DNA from: Sporosarcina sp. ACRSL | GTDB lineage: Bacteria; Bacillota; Bacilli; Bacillales_A; Planococcaceae | DNA: 64,000 nt | Assembly: GCF_022346605.1 (NCBI RefSeq) | Contig: NZ_JAKRNT010000009.1 | Coordinates: 1 to 64,000 of the forward strand | Reading direction: 5' to 3' | Part shown: positions 9,263-17,424 of the stretch, piece by piece | Position numbering within the stretch: position 1 is the stretch's first letter | Layout of the letters: the number at the start of each line of letters is the position of its first letter | Translations under genes and position numbers: made by a program | Notes under the pieces: model-generated | Seen by the model: only the letters and a program-made list of their open reading frames with translations | Told to the model about the DNA's origin: nothing | Databases searched by the model: none

Positions 9263-9423
9263 TTGTCTTCATAAAATACAAAATTTTACTTTACTTACTA
9301 GAACTAAACATATACAATATACATAATTATTAAATATTTAATATTTTTGTAATTAAAAGAACAACTTAGACATCACAAATAGAGGAAATGAGGGGGACAC
9401 TACTAAATTTTAGGAGGGGTATT

Positions 9424-11652
9424 TTGTCGAGATACAAAAAAGCAGGATTACTTTTTACTTCATCTATTTTGTCTTTGAGCATGTTTTCATCGATTGCGAG
9501 TGCTTCAACTATGGTAAATGGACAACCTGAAAAAGTACGAATCCAAGTTGCTTCCACTGACATTGTTGTCACGAAAGAAGAATTGATCAAGAAATTCCGG
9601 GAGATGTTCCCTAATCAGTTTGACTTTTTAACGAATAGTGATTTTCATGTGAGAAGTCCACATATGTATCCGGAAGATGAAACAATACGGCATGATCTAT
9701 CTTTTACAAAGACGATTAATGGGAATCAGATATACGGGAATGTAGGTTTTGTTGGAGAAGAACTCGAAATTGGGTATTTTTCCTATCAACCACATAGTGT
9801 GCCTGATGCTTTGTTCCCCCCAAAAGTTTCAAAAGAAGAAGCAAAGAAAATAGCAGTTGATTTCATGAAGAATTTTCTTGACGAAAAAGACTATCAATTA
9901 GAAACGAACACTTTCAACTATTATCCTCAACAGATCTTAACAGAGCCAATTCGTTATTCATTTACTTTTGCTCGTACAGAAAATCAGGTCCCGATTGCAG
10001 ACCAAATAGTACAAGTATCTGTTCTAGGGAATGGGGATGTCGTAGGTTTTAACAAGATGTCTCAATCGTCTACATCTTCCACCTTTGACGATATCACACA
10101 AATAAAAGATAAAAATGAGTTGTTAAAGGAAGTAAAAGAAAATCTTTCTGTAGACTTGAATTATCAAATTAACTACGATTATCAAACGAGCGACCGCACT
10201 GTAGAGCTTGTCTACCGACCTGCAGCAAAATTGCAAGGTATTGAAGCGACAACAGGGAAGTGGATGACTGCAAACGGCTATACATCAGAATTTCCAGGCA
10301 AGACAAAAATTGAAAAGATTTCAGCAAATCAACTCCCATCAAAACAGGATGGAATAACAGTAGAAGAAGCGAAGAAGTTTGCCGAACAATTTCTTGCCAT
10401 TGAATCTGATCAAATAAAACTAAATATCGATTCGATTCAGGAAATGGACAACTATAATGGAGTGCCAGTTATTTCTGTCCACTATATGTATATGCATAGA
10501 AATGGCGGAAGTGGATCAAGTTTAGAATTCAATAAAAATACAGGTGAAATTATCCGCTATCACAATATGAAGGATCACCTCTTGTTTGATCTTACGGAGA
10601 AAGCTAAAAAAGAGAATCACCTGTCCCAACAGGAGGCACTTAGCCAAGCTGTAAAATTTATAAAAGAATGGGTTCCTTCCTATTTGAATAACTATGCAAT
10701 GCCTGTAGAAGAACCTTATGTTGACGAACGACTAGGTTCGTACCACTTCACATTCCCAAGAATCGTAAATGGGATTCTCGTCAATGGTGATCAGATCGGT
10801 GTAGGGATATCGGCTGACGGTTCTTTAAACAGCTTGAATGTCGATTATCAAGAAATCGAAAACTGGTCGTCGAGCGATGAGGTGATATCCGAACAAGAGG
10901 CAAAAACAATTTTGGAAGAGGCGCTTAGCCTAAAGCTTACGTATATGAAGCATGCTAAAAATGTAAAGGAAAATCATTATGATCTCGTCTATTTACCTGT
11001 ATTTAACGAGGAATCACATAGTTATGTGAATGCTCGTACAGGAGAATGGAATAACTTGTTTACTGGCAAAGATTCAATAACCGTTTCACATCCTTGGGCG
11101 GAAGAGGAGCTCAATTATCTTATTAACGCCAAGGTGTTGAACTTGAAAGGTGATAAGAGCTTTAACCCTGATGCTGCCATTTCAAAGGGTGAAGCATTGA
11201 AAGTGCTTATAAACTCAATCACCTATTTCTATCGTGGCGGTTATTTCGGACAGGAAAACATGAACCAAACGTTCGAAAATATAGATACAAAACACCCGTT
11301 ATATCAGCAAATCGAGCGTGCGGTTGAATTGGGCATCATTAAAGCGGATAATCCTAACTTTGATGTCGATTCGCCGATTACAAGAGAAGAGCTATCGATT
11401 TGGATGATTCGAGTATTAGGCCTAGAGCAGGCTGCGAAGGATAGCAGTATCTTTACATTAGGCTTTGATGATGCTGATAAGGTGCAATCTGCGAATGCAG
11501 GTTATATAGCGATAGCAAATTCATTGGGCTTGGTAAAAGCGGAGCAAAACCAGTTCAATCCTTCTCGTGAAGTCACGTATGCGGAATTGGCAGTGTCAAC
11601 GATTCGCCTGGCCCATGCAATCGCTGAAAGCGGAAGAGGGCTGAGGTATTAA
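9424..11652 (+). CDS. Secreted YcdB/YcdC-repeat protein with three SLH domains (copy 2)
   Basis: This is a tandem paralogue of the preceding gene with the same architecture: a signal peptide (SSIASA), a YcdB/YcdC-like repeat region, and three C-terminal SLH domains ending in AIAESGRGLRY. The TTG start at 9424 is chosen because it aligns with copy 1, has AGGAGGGG just upstream, and yields exactly 742 residues as in copy 1; an in-frame upstream start would add 12 residues before the signal peptide. Identity between the copies is high along the whole length, including the C-terminal SLH block. Substitutions are spread evenly, so this is an established rather than fresh duplication. The upstream 160 bases are very AT-rich. 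Confidence 0.8.
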   Translation: MSRYKKAGLLFTSSILSLSMFSSIASASTMVNGQPEKVRIQVASTDIVVTKEELIKKFREMFPNQFDFLTNSDFHVRSPHMYPEDETIRHDLSFTKTINGNQIYGNVGFVGEELEIGYFSYQPHSVPDALFPPKVSKEEAKKIAVDFMKNFLDEKDYQLETNTFNYYPQQILTEPIRYSFTFARTENQVPIADQIVQVSVLGNGDVVGFNKMSQSSTSSTFDDITQIKDKNELLKEVKENLSVDLNYQINYDYQTSDRTVELVYRPAAKLQGIEATTGKWMTANGYTSEFPGKTKIEKISANQLPSKQDGITVEEAKKFAEQFLAIESDQIKLNIDSIQEMDNYNGVPVISVHYMYMHRNGGSGSSLEFNKNTGEIIRYHNMKDHLLFDLTEKAKKENHLSQQEALSQAVKFIKEWVPSYLNNYAMPVEEPYVDERLGSYHFTFPRIVNGILVNGDQIGVGISADGSLNSLNVDYQEIENWSSSDEVISEQEAKTILEEALSLKLTYMKHAKNVKENHYDLVYLPVFNEESHSYVNARTGEWNNLFTGKDSITVSHPWAEEELNYLINAKVLNLKGDKSFNPDAAISKGEALKVLINSITYFYRGGYFGQENMNQTFENIDTKHPLYQQIERAVELGIIKADNPNFDVDSPITREELSIWMIRVLGLEQAAKDSSIFTLGFDDADKVQSANAGYIAIANSLGLVKAEQNQFNPSREVTYAELAVSTIRLAHAIAESGRGLRY

Positions 11653-11662
11653 TTATTCCCTA

Positions 11663-11691
11663 TTGACACAGTCAAAATGGTCACATATAAT
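11663..11691 (+). promoter_or_regulatory. SigA promoter of the T-box/threonyl-tRNA synthetase transcript
   Basis: TTGACA at 11663-11668 and TATAAT at 11686-11691, both perfect consensus, are spaced by 17 bases. The T-box leader begins about 20 bases downstream. Such a strong promoter suits a gene controlled after initiation by antitermination. Confidence 0.85.
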
Positions 11692-11711
11692 ACAATTAAT
11701 TATCTATAAAT

Positions 11712-11956
11712 AAGCGTTGAGAAGGACATGATTCATTTCGGAAACTTTACCAGAGAATAGGGCCATGGCTGGAAGTCCTGTAGCGGAAGAAATGATTTAC
11801 CGCCTTTGAGCTATCGTAGAGGATTGCATGAAGCAAAAAACTATGATCGGGAGACCGTTATCGATTGAGCACCACGTTTTTTAAACATGGTGAAATCAGG
11901 GTGGCACCACGACCGCATTCGTCCCTTTATTGGGGAAGAATGCGGTCTTTTTGTTT
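11712..11956 (+). ncRNA. T-box riboswitch 1, threonine specifier
   Basis: Stem I opens with AAGCGTTGAGAAGGACATG. Its 3' side contains the specifier loop, where ACC (11799-11801) is followed by G, giving a threonine codon. The T-box core AGGGTGGCACCACG lies at 11898-11911. It is followed by a terminator (GACCGCATTC..GAATGCGGTC plus T run, 11911-11956) whose 5' arm overlaps the antiterminator. Uncharged tRNA-Thr should pair with the specifier and the T-box bulge and permit read-through. Confidence 0.92.
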
Positions 11957-11994
11957 TTGTCTAAACGTGTTTCATTAGATTTCAATTAAATATT

Positions 11995-12236
11995 TAGCGT
12001 TGAGAAGGACATGAATCATTTCGAAAGCTTCGCCAGAGAACAGGATCTTGGCTGGAAGTCCTGTAGCGGAAGAAATGATTTACCGCCTTTGAGCTAAAGT
12101 AGAGGACTGCATTTTGCAGGAAACTATGATCGGGAGACCGTTATCATTTGAGCGCCTTGTTTTTATGCATGGCGGAATCAGGGTGGCACCACGACCGCAT
12201 TCGTCCCTTTACTAGGGAGGAATGCGGTTTTTTATT
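11995..12236 (+). ncRNA. T-box riboswitch 2, threonine specifier
   Basis: This is a second complete T-box, highly similar to the first. It has the same AGCGTTGAGAAGGACATG opening, specifier ACC at 12082-12084, T-box core AGGGTGGCACCACG near 12179-12193, and a terminator ending in TTTTTTATTT at 12236. The synthetase ribosome site starts 12 bases later. Both elements must be antiterminated in series before the gene is transcribed. Confidence 0.92.
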
Positions 12237-12260
12237 TATAAATCACTAGGAGGAATTGAA

Positions 12261-13484
12261 ATGTCAGTACAAATGGATATTGAAAAAAGGAATCATCGAA
12301 AATTAGGGCAGGAACTTGAACTGTTCATGTCGTCTGAGGAAGCGCCGGGCATGCCGTTTTATTTGCCAAAAGGGATGATTGTACGCAATGAGTTGGAGCA
12401 GTTTTGGAAGCAAAAGCATCAGGAGGCAGGCTATGAGGAGATCAAGACACCGATTATGATGAAACAGGAGCTTTGGGAGCAATCCGGCCATTGGGATCAC
12501 TATCACGAAAATATGTATTTTTCCGATGTGGATGAACAACATTATGCTTTGAAACCGATGAATTGCCCGGGGGCCATGCTCATTTTCAATCATAAACGGA
12601 GAAGTTACCGCGAATTGCCAATCCGTTATGCGGAATTAGGATTGGTTCATCGCCATGAATTATCTGGCTCGTTGAACGGGCTCTTGCGGGTTAGGGCATT
12701 TACACAGGATGATGCGCATCTATTCGTTCGAAAGGATCAAATTGAACAAGAAATTGATCGCGTGTTGGATTTAATCGATGATATCTATTCAGAATTTGGT
12801 TTCAGTTATGAAGTTGAATTATCGACAAGGCCAGAGAATTACATGGGGTCCATCGACTTATGGAACGAGGCAGAACAATCATTGGAGGCAGTATTGAAAC
12901 AACGGGGAATGGCTTATCGGATCAATGAAGGAGATGGAGCTTTTTACGGACCAAAAATTGATTTTCACATTTTGGATTCGTTAGAACGGAGCTGGCAATG
13001 CGGAACTGTCCAATTGGATTTCCAAATGCCAGAGAAGTTTAATTGCCGCTATATTAATGAACAAAATGAACTCGAATTCCCGATCATCATCCATCGAGCC
13101 ATTTTTGGTTCTGTCGAAAGATTCCTTGCCATTCTTGTTGAGCACTATGCAGGGGAATTTCCGTTATGGCTAGCGCCTGAACAAGTAAGAATCATCCCGA
13201 TAGCCGATAAGCATCTGACTTATGCAAATGAAGTGAAAAAACAGCTTGCTTCAAATGGGTTCCGTGTGGAAGTAGATCACCGTTCTGAGAAAATGGGGTT
13301 GAAAATTAGGGAGTCTGTGAAGCAGAAAGTCCCTTATATGCTCGTTGTAGGTGATCAGGAAGTTGAAAATCAAAAGGTTTCCGTACGGAAGCGGAAAGAA
13401 GGAGACATCGGACAATTAAGTTTTGAGGAATTGTTATCTGTACTGAACTCTTCAAAGCGTTTGACTGTATCCAGCAAGGGCTAA
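12261..13484 (+). CDS. Threonyl-tRNA synthetase lacking TGS and editing domains
   Basis: The 407-residue product contains the class II catalytic core and the C-terminal anticodon-binding domain (from about 305: VRIIPIADKHLTYA). Standard bacterial ThrRS has about 640 residues, with N-terminal TGS and editing (SAD) domains that are absent here. Zinc ligands Cys102 (MNCPGAM), His153 (DDAHLF) and His278 (IHRAIFGS) are kept at the spacing seen in E. coli ThrRS, and motif 2 (RHELSGSLNGLLRVRAF) is intact. The usual CPGH reads CPGA. The ATG at 12261 has AGGAGG seven bases upstream. It should charge tRNA-Thr but cannot clear Ser-tRNA-Thr in cis. Two threonine T-boxes control it, recalling B. subtilis thrZ, though ThrZ is full-length. 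Confidence 0.88.
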   Translation: MSVQMDIEKRNHRKLGQELELFMSSEEAPGMPFYLPKGMIVRNELEQFWKQKHQEAGYEEIKTPIMMKQELWEQSGHWDHYHENMYFSDVDEQHYALKPMNCPGAMLIFNHKRRSYRELPIRYAELGLVHRHELSGSLNGLLRVRAFTQDDAHLFVRKDQIEQEIDRVLDLIDDIYSEFGFSYEVELSTRPENYMGSIDLWNEAEQSLEAVLKQRGMAYRINEGDGAFYGPKIDFHILDSLERSWQCGTVQLDFQMPEKFNCRYINEQNELEFPIIIHRAIFGSVERFLAILVEHYAGEFPLWLAPEQVRIIPIADKHLTYANEVKKQLASNGFRVEVDHRSEKMGLKIRESVKQKVPYMLVVGDQEVENQKVSVRKRKEGDIGQLSFEELLSVLNSSKRLTVSSKG

Positions 13485-13513
13485 GCTAAGCGCTTAGTCC
13501 TAACGATGTTTCT

Positions 13514-13562
13514 TTTCAAAATTAATGGAGCTATAATTGACTATAGCTAGAAAATTTTGAAA
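13514..13562. repeat. Long imperfect inverted repeat before the hydrolase gene
   Basis: Outer arms TTTCAAAATT (13514-13523) and AATTTTGAAA (13553-13562) and inner arms AGCTATA (13529-13535) and TATAGCT (13542-13548) share nearly the same centre. There is no T run, so it is not an obvious terminator. It may be an operator or a leader stem for the gene starting at 13579. Confidence 0.5.
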
Positions 13563-13578
13563 TGTGGGGGGCTTTGAT

Positions 13579-14463
13579 ATGTGGGTACAACGTTTTGTTG
13601 ATACGGCGCGAGGGACTTTCGAGGTTTTTGAAAAAGGGGAGGGCGATCCATTAGCCGTTACTCATCTATACAGCGAATACGACGAACGAGGAAATGCGTT
13701 CGCAAATCCGTTTACGGAGCATTATCATGTCTATCTTATCAACTTACGTGGAGCAGGGAAATCGGAAGTTGCGCAATCCGAAGAGCAATATAGCATGAAA
13801 GAATCCGTATTGGATTTGGAAGCGATCCGGGAAGCGCTTCATCTACCGAAATGGGGATTTGCAGGCCATTCGACGGGAGGTATGTTAGCTCTTATGTATG
13901 CTGTGATGAGGGAAGATTCATTAACAAAAATTGTCGCTGGTGGCGCTGCGGCAAGCATCGAGTATAGTGCAGATCCAGGTAGTATTTATTGCAGGGAGAA
14001 CCCGAATTTCGAACGTATTGTAGAAATCATGAATCGAATGGATACACCAGATGTGTCATTGGAGGAAAGGCGAGCTTTAGGCAGAGAATGGAATTTGATG
14101 TCTTTTCATTATGAGGAGAAAATGGACGTGGCTTTTCAAAAGCCGAATAGCGGTAAGACCGTAGGAGATCGGTTGACATATTTCAGAAAAGTGGACTGCA
14201 AGACGTATGACGTCAGGGATGAGTTGAAGCGGGTTGACTTACCTGCATATATATACGCAGGTAAATACGATGCACAATGCCCGCATAAATTCGGTATAGA
14301 AATTGCGGAATGCCTACCTAACGCCAAATTCACTTCCTTCACACATAGCAACCATTATCCTTTTTTTGAGGAAGAGGAAGAATTTGATATGTTTGTACGG
14401 AGTACATTGAATAGTGAGGGAGTTACTGCATCCAGGCAGACAGGGGTTATATATGAAAAATAA
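13579..14463 (+). CDS. Alpha/beta hydrolase (proline iminopeptidase-like)
   Basis: The product has 294 residues with an alpha/beta-hydrolase fold. Residues [11 protein letters not shown] provide the oxyanion-side motif, [10 protein letters not shown] the nucleophile elbow serine, [10 protein letters not shown] the acidic residue, and [10 protein letters not shown] the catalytic histidine region. The layout resembles proline iminopeptidases and related esterases; the substrate cannot be told. The ATG at 13579 is preferred to a GTG at 13564 because the GGGGGG ribosome site lies between them. It ends eleven bases inside the DUF2441 gene, so the two are translationally coupled. Confidence 0.8.
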   Translation: MWVQRFVDTARGTFEVFEKGEGDPLAVTHLYSEYDERGNAFANPFTEHYHVYLINLRGAGKSEVAQSEEQYSMKESVLDLEAIREALHLPKWGFAGHSTGGMLALMYAVMREDSLTKIVAGGAAASIEYSADPGSIYCRENPNFERIVEIMNRMDTPDVSLEERRALGREWNLMSFHYEEKMDVAFQKPNSGKTVGDRLTYFRKVDCKTYDVRDELKRVDLPAYIYAGKYDAQCPHKFGIEIAECLPNAKFTSFTHSNHYPFFEEEEEFDMFVRSTLNSEGVTASRQTGVIYEK

Positions 14464-15043
14464 TGAACTAGTTGCCTACCATATCGTCACGAATAAAAAA
14501 ATGCAAATTGGACAGATCATCAACTTTGACGACGAGCAACCTAATACGTTATATCGCTTCTTCTTTGAGAAGGAACAATTGAATTCTAAAGGAGAAGACT
14601 CTATACAGATTTTACATGGCCAGTATACTAGTGATGGCTTGAATTTGAATAAGGAAGATGCCGAAGTGGTAAGCAGGTATATGGGGCAAACCATTAGAGC
14701 TATTAGAGAAGTCATAACAGAAATGGTGAGATTACAAGAGTACCCTGATTATCCTTCCAGATTGTCGTGCTTATACGCTGCAAAAACATATGATGACGCA
14801 TTAAAGTGGAAAGAGTTGTTTGATTCCTATAATCGAAAGGTTTTACAGATTGTGAAATTACGAGTAAATGGTCGTTGTTTTGAGGGAGATGCTAACCTTC
14901 TGCCAAAAGAAGATGGTATCTCTTTTGCAGCAAAAATTAACCAAGCTAAAGAATACTGGAAGGGTAATGTGAAAAATGAGCTACCTGAGCTATTAATTAA
15001 TGGGGAAATCGAGGTTGTTGAAATCATTGATGAATTTTCATAA
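14453..15043 (+). CDS. DUF2441-like protein
   Basis: The 196-residue product has no signal or membrane segment. It resembles DUF2441 proteins: an N-terminal half with [18 protein letters not shown] and a [11 protein letters not shown] segment, and a C-terminal half with [17 protein letters not shown] and a [14 protein letters not shown] strand. The C-terminal part is reminiscent of ADP-ribosyltransferase-like or regulatory folds in this poorly known family, so no function is assigned. The ATG at 14453 overlaps the upstream hydrolase by eleven bases and has AGGGG six bases upstream. Confidence 0.6.
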   Translation: MKNNELVAYHIVTNKKMQIGQIINFDDEQPNTLYRFFFEKEQLNSKGEDSIQILHGQYTSDGLNLNKEDAEVVSRYMGQTIRAIREVITEMVRLQEYPDYPSRLSCLYAAKTYDDALKWKELFDSYNRKVLQIVKLRVNGRCFEGDANLLPKEDGISFAAKINQAKEYWKGNVKNELPELLINGEIEVVEIIDEFS

Positions 15044-15141
15044 GTAACCTTGGAATCTATCATGATTTTTTTCATTTTATAAAATGCACGCTTGGTAATT
15101 AAGCATACTCTAGGAATGATTAGAATGGACGTGAAAACTAG

Positions 15142-16269
15142 ATGAAGAAAATGGGCTGCCCAATTTTGATATTGATATTTCTTTTCATCTTAACTGCCTG
15201 CAATGCAAATGATCTGATTGATATGGATGGGGCCCACGCAACAAGTGAGGATATTATCAAACCGTCTGTGAAGTATGTAAAAGACGTTGACGTCGTAAAT
15301 ACCCACGGAAGTATTAAAGGGTTAGAGAGTATGCAGAACTTCTACGATAATTTGCAGAATGGTATTTCATCTGACTTGCGAATTGTCCATTACACAATTG
15401 AAGGGGATCCAATCGTTACAGATCTGAAGTATAAGGAAGATACTGTAAAAGTTACCTATGATTCAACACGTGACAAATTCGGAAATGGTGAAATAAAGAC
15501 ATTTACTTGCACTGATTTGTTGGAGGAAATTAACCCAACGAATACGAACTATATTGCAACCGGTTGCTCAGATGGACTTTCGGGAATGGTACAGATTTTA
15601 GCTATTGAGTATGATTTGCAACGACAGGATCTTTTCGAAATCGAATTGAAATACGGTAAAAACCTAGAAAATGAAGTGAATACAAAAACAAAAGAAGCTA
15701 CAGAAGTCATTAACTCAAAAGAAGCTAGGTCAACTAGTGATTTTCAACTGTCTTCAAAAGTAAAACAAGAAGTCTATAAACTGTTAATTACTGCAAATTA
15801 TTTAGGTGATATCGAATTAAATAGCAACTGCCATTCAGAAGAGTTCAAGGAATATTATCTAAAGGTCTATATTAACGGCGGCGAGCGTGAATTTCACTGG
15901 TCCAGCTGTGATCAAAGCTCGGACAGTGCGAAGTTTACTGAGATTGCTGAATATATTATTACGCAATCTGAAATGAAGCAAGATGAAAATCCTGAAACTG
16001 TCATCCAAGGGTATATACTTCAAGTAAACGATGAAACGTTGTTAATCGGAGTGGATTTGAATATTATTCAATACGAATGGCTCAAAGATGAAATACAGAA
16101 TATAGATTTTGGCTCATACGTATTTGACTTTATTAGCTTGGAAGGTGCTAATACCAATGAGTTCAAGATTGGAGATAAAGTAGAAGCAATTATAAAGGGA
16201 ACTATAACAGGTTCAACCCCAGGAAGAGCGTACGTGAAAGATATTAAGAAAATTTATATAACAAAATAA
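15142..16269 (+). CDS. Lipoprotein with DUF4362- and DUF3221-like domains
   Basis: The 375-residue product has a signal peptide ending in lipobox LTAC (Cys20). The first domain (about 50-265) resembles DUF4362: VVNTHGSIKGLESMQNFYDN followed by a DLRIVHYTIEGDPIVTDL core. The C-terminal domain (about 285-375) resembles DUF3221, a small OB-like barrel with GYILQVNDETLLIGV. Both occur in Bacillus lipoproteins of unknown function. The ribosome site is weak. It is likely exported and lipid-anchored on the outer membrane face. It stands alone between the DUF2441 gene and a structured repeat. Confidence 0.7.
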   Translation: MKKMGCPILILIFLFILTACNANDLIDMDGAHATSEDIIKPSVKYVKDVDVVNTHGSIKGLESMQNFYDNLQNGISSDLRIVHYTIEGDPIVTDLKYKEDTVKVTYDSTRDKFGNGEIKTFTCTDLLEEINPTNTNYIATGCSDGLSGMVQILAIEYDLQRQDLFEIELKYGKNLENEVNTKTKEATEVINSKEARSTSDFQLSSKVKQEVYKLLITANYLGDIELNSNCHSEEFKEYYLKVYINGGEREFHWSSCDQSSDSAKFTEIAEYIITQSEMKQDENPETVIQGYILQVNDETLLIGVDLNIIQYEWLKDEIQNIDFGSYVFDFISLEGANTNEFKIGDKVEAIIKGTITGSTPGRAYVKDIKKIYITK

Positions 16270-16316
16270 TGAAAAAGTCATTTGATTGAAAATAATTACA
16301 AGTAGTTAGAAGCACC

Positions 16317-16503
16317 GTTGATTGAAGCGAAGGCGGCGACTCCTGCGAAAGCCGTCACGAAGAACGGCTTTTGCGAGCACAAGCGCAGCGTTGCGAGCAG
16401 GATATGGAAGGCTGCCTTAATTTCTGCAAAGAACGCAGAAATTAAGGCAAATCGAACCCTTCGCCGTTCGATTGGAAAGCGTCCGCCTGGAGCGGAAATC
16501 AAC
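16317..16503. repeat. Structured intergenic repeat element with nested hairpins
   Basis: The element is bounded by complementary ends: GTTGATTGAAGCGAAGGCGG at the left, and a right end whose complement begins GTTGATTTCCGCTCCAGGCGG. Inside are a perfect 14-bp hairpin (16414-16427 with 16435-16448, seven-base loop) and an 8-bp hairpin (16348-16355 with 16364-16371). It contains no credible gene despite open frames on both strands. GC content is visibly above its AT-rich surroundings. It resembles the dispersed repeats of Planococcaceae genomes, some of which are transcribed. No second copy was found in the window. Confidence 0.6.
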
Positions 16504-16591
16504 ATTATTCTCATACGTATTCTAAACAAGTTACACAAACAGCAATATGCCGATCTCTTTTGTATAATAGACAAGAGAGGTGATGACAGTA

Positions 16592-17017
16592 GTGTTTGTC
16601 AGTGAAAAAGAAGTGGAAATCCGCTATGCGGAAACGGATCAGATGGGGGTCGTCTACCATGCCAATTATTTGGTATGGATGGAAATTGGCCGAACGAGCC
16701 TTATTAAGGACCTGGGATTTACATATGCCGGTCTTGAAGCAGAAGGGTATTTGTCGCCTGTTATCGATTTATCCATTCAATATAAAGCTGCGATGAGATA
16801 CGGACAGACTGCTACTGTACGTACATGGGTCGAATCTCATCATAAACTTCGTACAGTGTATGGATACGAAATCCTTCATGAAGATGGGACAGTTGCGGCA
16901 ACCGCCACTTCTGAACATATTTTAGTGAAACGGGACAACTTCCGACCGGTTGCATTACGGAAAATCGATCCGGAATGGGATGCGAAGTATATGGAAATTA
17001 GAAGGGTGACCGACTGA
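16592..17017 (+). CDS. yneP: YbgC/YneP-family acyl-CoA thioesterase
   Basis: A hot-dog fold thioesterase of 141 residues. The 4-hydroxybenzoyl-CoA-thioesterase signature is present: RYAETDQMGVVYHANYLVWME, with the catalytic Asp in ETDQMG and the HANY histidine. Family members hydrolyse short-chain acyl-CoAs; the physiological substrate is unknown. The GTG at 16592 gives an N-terminus aligning with YneP (MFVSEKEVEIRY) and lies eight bases from AGGTGA; an in-frame ATG at 16583 is too close to that site. The stop codon overlaps the next start by one base. Position next to yneQ matches B. subtilis. Confidence 0.88.
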   Translation: MFVSEKEVEIRYAETDQMGVVYHANYLVWMEIGRTSLIKDLGFTYAGLEAEGYLSPVIDLSIQYKAAMRYGQTATVRTWVESHHKLRTVYGYEILHEDGTVAATATSEHILVKRDNFRPVALRKIDPEWDAKYMEIRRVTD

Positions 17018-17334
17018 TGGCGTTTGGCATTAATCGGGAGGAATTAAAAGCTTGGAAAGAAAAGGTTCGCGCGGGAGAAGTCGCTTTTTTGACCCACTAT
17101 TGGCTGGACGATCGTTTTCCTGATTGTAAAACTGTTACGAAAGCTGGATGCGCGGACATCGATAAATTGATTGAGTGGGGTAAGAAGTACGGTTTACAAC
17201 CCGAATGGATTGATTATCGTGAGGATTATCCTCATTTCGACCTTTTTGGTAAAGCTGAAGTACAAGCGTTATTGGACGCCGGTTTGGAAGATCAAGTAAA
17301 TCGATTTAATCTACTAAATAAGCATGAGGGATAA
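17017..17334 (+). CDS. yneQ: YneQ-like protein
   Basis: The 105-residue soluble protein has LTHYWLDDRFPDCKTVTKAGC near the N-terminus and EWIDYREDYPHFDLFG in the middle, matching YneQ of B. subtilis. Function is unknown. Its ATG overlaps the yneP stop codon (TGATG), so the two are translationally coupled. In B. subtilis the next genes are yneR and plsY; here about 12 kb of unrelated genes intervene, which places the boundary of that insertion just after this stop codon. Confidence 0.85.
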   Translation: MAFGINREELKAWKEKVRAGEVAFLTHYWLDDRFPDCKTVTKAGCADIDKLIEWGKKYGLQPEWIDYREDYPHFDLFGKAEVQALLDAGLEDQVNRFNLLNKHEG

Positions 17335-17355
17335 CTCTTCATGCTTATTTATTTT
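17316..17355 (+). terminator. yneQ terminator
   Basis: An 11-12 bp stem (AAATAAGCATGA and its complement) whose left arm lies in the last codons of yneQ is followed by TTTATTTT. It separates yneQ from the ATP-grasp cluster. Confidence 0.8.
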
Positions 17356-17379
17356 GCCTAAGCTTGCAAGGCGTATCCG

Positions 17380-17387
17380 CATACAAT
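17380..17387 (+). promoter_or_regulatory. Possible SigE-type -10 element
   Basis: CATACAAT fits the mother-cell SigE -10 consensus CATACAHT and lies about 37 bases before the ATP-grasp start. No convincing -35 element was found 14-16 bases upstream, so this is a weak candidate. Confidence 0.25.
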
Positions 17388-17424
17388 TGAGAGAGAGGAA
17401 TTGTCTTCATGGAAGGATGGAGAG

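Noticed and set aside
12222..12260. Upstream in-frame extension of the ThrRS gene
   Set aside because: The extra codons lie in the T-box terminator; the ATG at 12261 has a perfect AGGAGG site.
13486..13497. Perfect 12-bp palindrome CTAAGCGCTTAG just after the ThrRS stop
   Set aside because: It is too short and lacks a loop and T tail for a terminator; it could be chance.
14238..14263. 8-bp inverted repeat TTACCTGC/GCAGGTAA inside the hydrolase gene
   Set aside because: It lies within well-conserved codons ([11 protein letters not shown]) and needs no other explanation.
16296..16605. Overlapping frames of about 92-95 codons on both strands in the structured repeat
   Set aside because: They are open because the element is GC-rich and palindromic; there is no ribosome site, and the hairpins explain the sequence.
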